Positions 23,497-28,815 of a stretch of 28,815 nt of DNA are shown here, one piece after another (position 1 is the stretch's first letter; each line of letters opens with the position of its first letter). Source of the stretch: CAZYMF01 sp964648215. GTDB taxonomy: Bacteria > Desulfobacterota > Binatia > HRBIN30 > JACQVA1. Location of the stretch: NCBI GenBank assembly GCA_964648215.1, contig CAZYMF010000042.1:1-28815 (forward strand). The letters run 5' to 3'. A program made the translations under genes and the position numbers. The notes beneath the pieces were generated by a model, which worked only from the letters and a program-made list of their open reading frames with translations, ran no database searches and was not told the DNA's origin.

Positions 23497-24895
23497 CCTG
23501 TTCAACACCCCTCGTCGTATCCATTTCGTCGGCATCGGTGGCGTCGGCATGAGCGGCATTGCCGAGATCCTGCTGACGCTCGGGCATCAGGTGAGCGGGT
23601 CGGACATCACGACCTCCGCGACCACCAGGCGCCTGGCCGAGCGCGGCGCGCGCATCACCCTCGGCCACGCGGCGGAGGCGGTGGACGCCGCCACCGACGT
23701 CGTGGTGATCTCGTCGGCGGTCCGCTACGCCAACCCCGAGGTGATGCGGGCCCGCGAGCTGAAGATTCCGGTCATCCCGCGCGCCGAGATGCTGGCCGAG
23801 CTGATGCGCTTGAAATGGGGCATCGCGGTGGCCGGCACCCACGGCAAGACCACCACCACTTCGCTCATCGCCGCCATCCTGCGCCGGGCCGGCCTCGATC
23901 CCACGGTGGTCATCGGCGGGCGCGTGCACAGCATGGGCACCAACGCCGAGGTCGGCCAGGGGGAGCTGATGGTCACCGAGGCCGACGAGAGCGACGGCAC
24001 GTTCCTGCTGCTCTCCCCTGCGATCGCCGTGATCACCAACATCGACCCGGAGCATCTCGACTTCTACGGCGACATGGACCGCGTGAAGTCCGCCTATCTC
24101 GAGTTCGCCAACCGGGTGCCGTTCTACGGCGCCGCCGTCGTCTGCCTCGATCACGTGACAGTGCGGGCCCTGGTGCCGCAGATGCGCAAGCGCGTGATTA
24201 CCTACGGCACGACGGCGGAAGCCGACTTCGTGGCGTGCAACGTCGCGGTCACCGGCATGTCGACCCGGTTCGACGTGGTGGCGCACGGGCAGGAACTGGG
24301 CGAGCTGACGGTACGGCTGCCGGGGCGCCATCACGCTCTCAACGCCCTGGCGGCGACGGCGGTTGCGCGGCAGCTCGACGTGCCGCTGAGCGCGATCCGC
24401 GACGCCCTCGCCGAGTTCGGCGGCATCCACCGCCGCTTCGAGGTCTGCGGCGAGGCCGGCGGCGTGCTCGTGATCAGCGACTACGGCCACCATCCGGAAG
24501 AGATCCGCGCCACCATCACCGCCGCCCGCGAGGGCTTCGGACGCCGGGTGGTGGTGGTCTTTCAGCCGCACCGCTACTCGCGCACGCGCGACCTCTTCGG
24601 CGATTTTCTCGACGCCTTCGACGCGGCCGACGAGCTGATCCTGACCGAGATCTATGGCGCCGGCGAGGTGCCGATCGACGGCGTGACCGGCGACGTCCTC
24701 TACTGGGCCCTGCGCCGCCGCGGCCATATCGAGGCCTCCTTCGTTCCGGACCGCGAGCTGGTGGTGGCGGAGGTCCAGTCCCGAGCCCGGGCCGGCGATC
24801 TGGTCCTCGTGCTGGGGGCGGGAGACATTCACGAGATCGGCGAGCAGCTGGTACGAGCCCTGGCCGGTTCCAACAACGTGTGGACCATGCAGTGA
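23489..24895 (+). CDS. murC: MurC, UDP-MurNAc:L-alanine ligase
   Basis: A 468-residue Mur ligase adding the first amino acid, L-Ala, to UDP-MurNAc. It has the N-terminal IHFVGIGGVGMSGIAEIL Rossmann loop, the ATP loop AGTHGKTTTTSLIAAI (about 115-130), TEADESDGTFLLLSP, NIDPEHLDFYG, and DYGHHPEEIRATI in the C-domain, all typical of MurC. The ATG at 23489 with GGGAGGG upstream is chosen over ATG 23471; the start lies within murG, giving an 8-bp overlap. The stop overlaps the murB GTG (GTGA). Confidence 0.97.
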   Translation: MPSLFNTPRRIHFVGIGGVGMSGIAEILLTLGHQVSGSDITTSATTRRLAERGARITLGHAAEAVDAATDVVVISSAVRYANPEVMRARELKIPVIPRAEMLAELMRLKWGIAVAGTHGKTTTTSLIAAILRRAGLDPTVVIGGRVHSMGTNAEVGQGELMVTEADESDGTFLLLSPAIAVITNIDPEHLDFYGDMDRVKSAYLEFANRVPFYGAAVVCLDHVTVRALVPQMRKRVITYGTTAEADFVACNVAVTGMSTRFDVVAHGQELGELTVRLPGRHHALNALAATAVARQLDVPLSAIRDALAEFGGIHRRFEVCGEAGGVLVISDYGHHPEEIRATITAAREGFGRRVVVVFQPHRYSRTRDLFGDFLDAFDAADELILTEIYGAGEVPIDGVTGDVLYWALRRRGHIEASFVPDRELVVAEVQSRARAGDLVLVLGAGDIHEIGEQLVRALAGSNNVWTMQ

Positions 24896-25821
24896 ACGAA
24901 GAAGCCCTCCGCTCTCTCCGCGCCCTCTGCGGCGATCGCCTGCGCACCGGCGAGCCGTTGAGTCGCCACACCTCCTTCCGCATCGGCGGCCCCGCCGACG
25001 TGTGGGTCGAGGTCGAGACCGTGGAGGAGCTGCGGCAGCTCCTGACGGTTGCGCGGGCGACCTCCGTGCCCGCCTTTGTCCTCGGCGGCGGCACCAACGT
25101 GCTCGTCAGCGATCGCGGAGTCCGCGGTCTGGTGATCAAGTTGGGACGCCCCTTCGCGGCCATCGAGTGGCATCCCAACGGCGTCGGCACTCGCATTCGG
25201 GCCGGGGCCGCGGTTCCCTTCAAGAAGCTGGTGACCGAAGCGGCACGGCGCTCGCTGGCAGGCCTCGAGTTTGCCGAGGGTATCCCCGGATCCCTCGGCG
25301 GCGGTCTGCTCATGAACGCCGGCGCGTTCGGCGGGGAGATCGCGCGGGTGATCGAGGCCATCGAGGGCGTCGAGGCCGAGGCCGGCCGGCGGCGCTTCGC
25401 GCGCGACGAGCTCCAATTCGACTACCGTCACTTCGATCTCCCCCCCGGCCTGGTCGTCACCCATCTGGAATTCCGCCTGGCTCCCGGCGACGCCGAGGTG
25501 ATTCGGGCGCGCTTGGCGCAGTGCAAGCAGCGCCGCGAGGCCCACCAGCCGCTCGGCTACCCCAACGCCGGATCGATCTTCAAGAACCCCCCGGGGCTCT
25601 TCGCCGGCCGGCTGATCGAGCAGGCCGGCATGAAGGGGCGCCGCCGCGGGGGAGCGATGGTCTCCGAGCAGCATGCCAACTTCATCGTCAACGTCGGCGG
25701 GGCAACGGCGGCCGACGTGTGGGCACTGATGCGAGAGGTCGCGGAGCGGGTCTGGGAGAAGCACGCCGTGGGGCTCCAACCCGAGGTGAAGCTGGTGGGC
25801 GAATGGGGGGAGCGGTGGTGA
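24892..25821 (+). CDS. murB: MurB, UDP-N-acetylenolpyruvoylglucosamine reductase
   Basis: A 309-residue FAD enzyme reducing UDP-GlcNAc-enolpyruvate to UDP-MurNAc with NADPH. The FAD domain has SRHTSFRIGGPADVWVEV (about 24-41) and VLGGGTNVLVSDRGVRGLVI; the central part has FAEGIPGSLGGGLLMNAGAFGGE. The catalytic serine is S228 in NAGSIFKNP, and a conserved Glu (E298) lies in GLQPEVKLVGEW. The short form with the GRLIEQAGMKG segment is the type II arrangement rather than the E. coli type I. Translation starts at GTG 24892, overlapping the murC stop by 4 bp, and the stop overlaps the ftsQ start similarly. ddl, often next, is absent. Confidence 0.95.
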   Translation: MNEEALRSLRALCGDRLRTGEPLSRHTSFRIGGPADVWVEVETVEELRQLLTVARATSVPAFVLGGGTNVLVSDRGVRGLVIKLGRPFAAIEWHPNGVGTRIRAGAAVPFKKLVTEAARRSLAGLEFAEGIPGSLGGGLLMNAGAFGGEIARVIEAIEGVEAEAGRRRFARDELQFDYRHFDLPPGLVVTHLEFRLAPGDAEVIRARLAQCKQRREAHQPLGYPNAGSIFKNPPGLFAGRLIEQAGMKGRRRGGAMVSEQHANFIVNVGGATAADVWALMREVAERVWEKHAVGLQPEVKLVGEWGERW

Positions 25822-26654
25822 CGAGACCGAACAGAGTCACGCGCCGCGGCCTGCGCATCCGGTGGAAGCCGCTGGGCATCGGCTTGGCTGCGGCGGCGGT
25901 CCTGGCGGGAATCACCGTCGCCACCTGGTGGGCGGCGCCGCGCGCGTGGGGTGCCATCCACGACCATCCGTACTTCGCCGTCACCCAGATCACCATCCAC
26001 GGCAACTCCCGCACCAGCCGAACCCAGCTGCTCCGCTGGGCCGGGCTGCACTCGGGCATGAGCATCTGGGACGCGTCTCCCGACGGCGTTCGGGCGCAGC
26101 TGCTGCAACACCCCGATCTCGCCGATGCGGCGGTGCGCCGCGATTTCCCCCATCGTCTGGTGATCTCGGTCCACGAACGCAGCCCGGTGGCCATCGCCGT
26201 GCTCGACGACCTCTACTACGTCGGCCGCGGCGGGCATCTGATGGATCGACTGCGGGACGCGGATAGTCGCGACCTGCCGCTGATCACGGGACTGACGCCG
26301 GCCGACATGGGCAACCAGGGGCCGCTGTTGTTGCGGCGAGCGACCCGGCTCATCCGCCTCTGCCTGCGCGAAGGCTGCGGCGACAGTATCTCGGAGATCC
26401 ATCTCGACGCCGAGCACGGCGTGACGCTGATTCCCCTGCACCGGCCGTTGGCGATCATTCTCGGGTGGGGTGGATGGCGAACGAAGCTGGCGCACACCAC
26501 GCGCGTGCTCGCGGCCTGGGAGGGCCAGGAAACGCGCATCGCGCAGATCGACGCCAGCTTCGCCCACCAGGTGATCGTGCGGCTGCGCGAGCAGCCACGC
26601 GACAAGAACCGGCACCCGGGCCGGCGCGACACCAAGGCCGGGGTGCGAGCCTGA
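25818..26654 (+). CDS. ftsQ: FtsQ, divisome protein with POTRA domain
   Basis: A 278-residue bitopic protein: basic cytoplasmic tail, one transmembrane helix (about 19-40), then a POTRA domain (about 53-125; FAVTQITIHGNSRTSRTQLL to VISVHERSPVAIAVL) and the FtsQ beta-domain (YYVGRGGHLMDRL, LPLITGLTPADMG, LIPLHRPLAIILGWGG). It links FtsL/FtsB to the early divisome. I place the start at GTG 25818, overlapping the murB stop as GTGA, with GGGGGGAG five bases upstream; ATG 25803 and GTG 25815 are in the same frame and possible. The C-terminal 20 residues are very basic. ftsA begins 3 bp downstream of the stop. Confidence 0.9.
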   Translation: MTRPNRVTRRGLRIRWKPLGIGLAAAAVLAGITVATWWAAPRAWGAIHDHPYFAVTQITIHGNSRTSRTQLLRWAGLHSGMSIWDASPDGVRAQLLQHPDLADAAVRRDFPHRLVISVHERSPVAIAVLDDLYYVGRGGHLMDRLRDADSRDLPLITGLTPADMGNQGPLLLRRATRLIRLCLREGCGDSISEIHLDAEHGVTLIPLHRPLAIILGWGGWRTKLAHTTRVLAAWEGQETRIAQIDASFAHQVIVRLREQPRDKNRHPGRRDTKAGVRA

Positions 26655-26657
26655 GTC

Positions 26658-27920
26658 ATGGCGAGGCGGGCGGAGAAGAAGAGCGAGCTGCTGGTGGGCC
26701 TCGATATCGGCACGGCCAAGGTTGCCGCCGTGGTGGGAGAGGTGATCGACGGCACGGTGGCCATCGCCGGGCTCGGCAGCGCCCCGTGCGCCGGCCTGCG
26801 CAAAGGCATGGTCGTCAATATCGACGCGACGGTGCAGGCCATCGAGCGCGCGGTCAAAGAAGCCGAGGTGACCGCGAGCTGCCAGATTCACAACGTCTTC
26901 GCCGGCATCGGCGGCACGCACATCAAGTCCTTCAACAGCCACGGGGTGGTGGCGGTGAAGAGCCACGAGGTCTCCCGCGGCGATGTCGCCCGCGTCCTCG
27001 ACGCCGCCCGGGCCGTCGCTCTTCCCCTCGACCGCGACATCCTGCACGTGCTGGCGCAGGAGTTCATCGTCGACGGCCAGGACGGCATCAAGGAGCCGCT
27101 GGGCATGTCCGGCGTACGGCTGGAAACCAAGGTCCACGTCATCAGCACGGCCATCGCCTCGGCGCAGAACGTGATCAAGTGCTGCCAGCGCAGCGGGTTG
27201 CACGTCTCCGACCTGGTCCTGGCGCCGCTCGGCGCGGCCGAGGCGGTGCTCACGCCGGAGGAGCGCGAGCTCGGCGCCGCCCTGGTGGAGGTTGGGGCCG
27301 GCACGACCAACGTTCTGGTTTTCAGCCAGGGCGCCCTCAAGCACAGCGCCGTGCTCGGGCTCGGAGGCAACCACGTCACCAGCGACATCGCCGCCGGCCT
27401 GCGTACGCCGTTCCGCGAGGCGGAGCTGCTCAAGCAGCGCCATGGCTGCGCCCTCGCGCGGCTGGTCAAGGCGGGCGAGTCGGTCGAGGTGCCCAGCGTC
27501 GGCGGTCGCACCCCGCGCGTGCTGTCACGGCAGACCCTGGCCGAGATCATCGAGCCCCGGGTGGAGGAGATCTTCACTCTGGCGCAAGGTCAGATCATCC
27601 GTTGCGGTTTCGAGGACGGCCTGACCTCGGGCGTCGTGCTCACCGGAGGGGGCGCGCTGCTCGAAGGTAGCGTGGCTCTCGCCGAGCAGGTCTTTCGCCT
27701 GCCGGCGCGACTGGGTGGTCCCGTGGGCTACGCGGCGACGAGCAACGGCGCCGGGCCCGGACCTCTCGACGACGTCACGGCGCCTCTGTTCGCGACGGCA
27801 GCCGGCCTGGTGCTCTACGGCTCCAAGCCGCGCGACACGGCCACGCCGCTGGTGGAGGAAAGGCGCGGCTTCGGCAAGGTACGCGAGCGCATGGTCGGAT
27901 GGATCAAGGAGTTCTTTTGA
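26658..27920 (+). CDS. ftsA: FtsA, actin-like membrane tether of the Z ring
   Basis: A 420-residue actin/Hsp70-fold ATPase that anchors FtsZ to the membrane and recruits later divisome proteins. Visible parts: VGLDIGTAKVAAVVGEV (phosphate 1, about 13-29), the 1C SHS2 domain (GSAPCAGLRKGMVVNIDATV to IKEPLGMSGVRLETKVHVIS), phosphate 2 ALVEVGAGTTNVLVF, the adenosine motif GVVLTGGGALLEG, and a C-terminal amphipathic helix (FGKVRERMVGWIKEFF) that serves as membrane targeting sequence. The start is ATG 26658, 3 bp after ftsQ. A 70-bp gap precedes ftsZ, the widest inside the operon. Confidence 0.97.
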   Translation: MARRAEKKSELLVGLDIGTAKVAAVVGEVIDGTVAIAGLGSAPCAGLRKGMVVNIDATVQAIERAVKEAEVTASCQIHNVFAGIGGTHIKSFNSHGVVAVKSHEVSRGDVARVLDAARAVALPLDRDILHVLAQEFIVDGQDGIKEPLGMSGVRLETKVHVISTAIASAQNVIKCCQRSGLHVSDLVLAPLGAAEAVLTPEERELGAALVEVGAGTTNVLVFSQGALKHSAVLGLGGNHVTSDIAAGLRTPFREAELLKQRHGCALARLVKAGESVEVPSVGGRTPRVLSRQTLAEIIEPRVEEIFTLAQGQIIRCGFEDGLTSGVVLTGGGALLEGSVALAEQVFRLPARLGGPVGYAATSNGAGPGPLDDVTAPLFATAAGLVLYGSKPRDTATPLVEERRGFGKVRERMVGWIKEFF

Positions 27921-27921
27921 A

Positions 27922-27990
27922 GAGGTTGGTGTCTTTAGGGGCGCGCAGAGACGGGTCCGATAGGGATCCGCGGGGAGAAGGAGGTTGGTG
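27922..27990 (+). repeat. 10-bp direct repeat framing the ftsA-ftsZ spacer
   Basis: GAGGTTGGTG occurs at 27922-27931, right after the ftsA stop, and again at 27981-27990, where it is the ribosome binding site of ftsZ. The two copies are 59 bp apart and in the same orientation. The first has no in-frame ATG after it (TCTTTAG follows). It may be a chance repeat or trace of a small duplication. Confidence 0.5.
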
Positions 27991-28815
27991 ATGATTGAGT
28001 TGGCAGGCAAGGAGTTGGCGGGGGCATCGATCAAGGTCGTCGGGATCGGTGGCGGCGGAGGCAACGCGGTCAACACGATGATCGCCTCGGGGCTACCCGG
28101 GGTGGAGTTCGTCGCGACCAACACGGACGTGCAGGCTCTGCGAGCGAGCCTGGCGCCGATGAAGGTGCAGCTCGGCGAGCAGCTCACCAAGGGGCTGGGC
28201 GCGGGGGCCAATCCCGACATCGGCCGCGAGGCGGCGCTCGAGGACGCCGAGCGCATGCGCGAGGTGTTGGCGGGAGCCGACATGGTCTTCATCACCGCCG
28301 GCATGGGCGGCGGCACCGGCACCGGCGGCGCACCGGTCGTCGCCCGCATCGCCAAGGAGATCGGCGCGCTGACGGTGGGCGTGGTCACCAAGCCCTTCCC
28401 CTTCGAGGGCAAGAAGCGCATGCGCCAGGCCGAGGACGGCCTGCGCCAGCTCAAGGATGCGGTCGACACACTCATCGCCATCCCCAACCAGCGCCTGCTG
28501 GCGATCGCCGGCCGCAACACGTCCCTGCTGGAGACGTTCAAGAAGGCCGACGACGTGCTGCTCCAGGCGGTGCGCGGCATCTCCGACCTGATCACCGTCC
28601 ACGGCCTGATCAACCTGGATTTCGCCGACGTGCGCACGATCATGGCCGAGATGGGCATGGCGATGATGGGCTGCGGCATCGCCAGCGGGGAGAACCGGGC
28701 CGTCGAGGCGGCGCAAAAGGCGGTCGCCAGCCCGTTGCTGGAGGACATCTCCATCCACGGCGCTCGCGGCGTGCTCATCAACATCACCGGCAGCCCCGAT
28801 CTGTCGCTGCACGAG
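27991..28815 (+). CDS. ftsZ: FtsZ, tubulin-like division GTPase (5' part, truncated by window end)
   Basis: The first 275 residues of FtsZ, running off the right edge. The GTP-binding domain is evident: IKVVGIGGGGGNAVNTMI (about 14-31), FVATNTDVQALR, the tubulin signature GGGTGTG (106-112), PFPFEGKKRM, and the catalytic T7 loop NLDFADVRTIM with D210 and D213. FtsZ polymerises head to tail into the Z ring. The ATG at 27991 is preceded by AAGGAGGTTGGTG, one of the strongest ribosome binding sites in the window, consistent with the high level at which FtsZ is needed. No clear extra promoter is visible in the 70-bp spacer; internal promoters within ftsQ or ftsA cannot be excluded. Confidence 0.98.
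   Translation, partial: MIELAGKELAGASIKVVGIGGGGGNAVNTMIASGLPGVEFVATNTDVQALRASLAPMKVQLGEQLTKGLGAGANPDIGREAALEDAERMREVLAGADMVFITAGMGGGTGTGGAPVVARIAKEIGALTVGVVTKPFPFEGKKRMRQAEDGLRQLKDAVDTLIAIPNQRLLAIAGRNTSLLETFKKADDVLLQAVRGISDLITVHGLINLDFADVRTIMAEMGMAMMGCGIASGENRAVEAAQKAVASPLLEDISIHGARGVLINITGSPDLSLHE

Overview
The window is high-G+C bacterial chromosome (roughly two thirds G+C by eye, strong third-position G/C bias that leaves many long antisense frames open). The gene complement suggests a Gram-negative lineage of the former Deltaproteobacteria or a neighbouring phylum such as Binatota or Myxococcota: a proteobacterial-type dcw cluster with a PASTA-tailed FtsI, a pilin behind a sigma-54-like promoter, and scattered amidohydrolase, SnoaL-like, sulfatase and GST genes. 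This placement is inference; no rRNA or marker phylogeny was possible.

Left half (1-13.8 kb) is a mosaic of short accessory units on both strands. On the minus strand lie a 5' fragment of a GT-C glycosyltransferase, a metal-dependent amidohydrolase, a SnoaL/NTF2-like protein and a HelD-like helicase. A MFS transporter diverges from the helicase gene and converges on a DUF763 gene. A lone type IV pilin with a well-spaced sigma-54-type -24/-12 element follows. Then come a sulfatase-GST pair (minus), a DUF2142 membrane protein (plus), a TetR regulator (minus), the 3' remnant of a short-chain dehydrogenase gene, and an aminoglycoside-phosphotransferase-fold protein (minus).

Middle (13.8-14.5 kb): an initiator tRNA gene on the minus strand with its own -35/-10 promoter and a perfect 13-bp hairpin just downstream, and a divergent OsmC-family peroxidase gene.

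Right half (14.5-28.8 kb) is a tightly packed division and cell wall (dcw) operon on the plus strand: mraZ-ftsL-ftsI-murF-mraY-murD-ftsW-murG-murC-murB-ftsQ-ftsA-ftsZ, with ftsZ cut by the window edge. Most junctions overlap by 1-8 bp, implying translational coupling. The operon makes the UDP-MurNAc-pentapeptide precursor (MurB, C, D, F), lipid I and lipid II (MraY, MurG) and the septal synthase and divisome (FtsW, FtsI, FtsL, FtsQ, FtsA, FtsZ). It is unusual in lacking rsmH between mraZ and ftsL and murE between ftsI and murF; ddl is also absent between murB and ftsQ. Upstream of mraZ there is a near-consensus sigma-70-type promoter followed by 10-bp-phased GTGG(G/C) boxes that look like MraZ autoregulatory operators running into the start codon.

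I found no CRISPR array, transposon, phage or recognisable defence system. The most noteworthy items are the gapped dcw order, the MraZ box array, the sigma-54-type element before the orphan pilin, and the decayed dehydrogenase next to its probable regulator.
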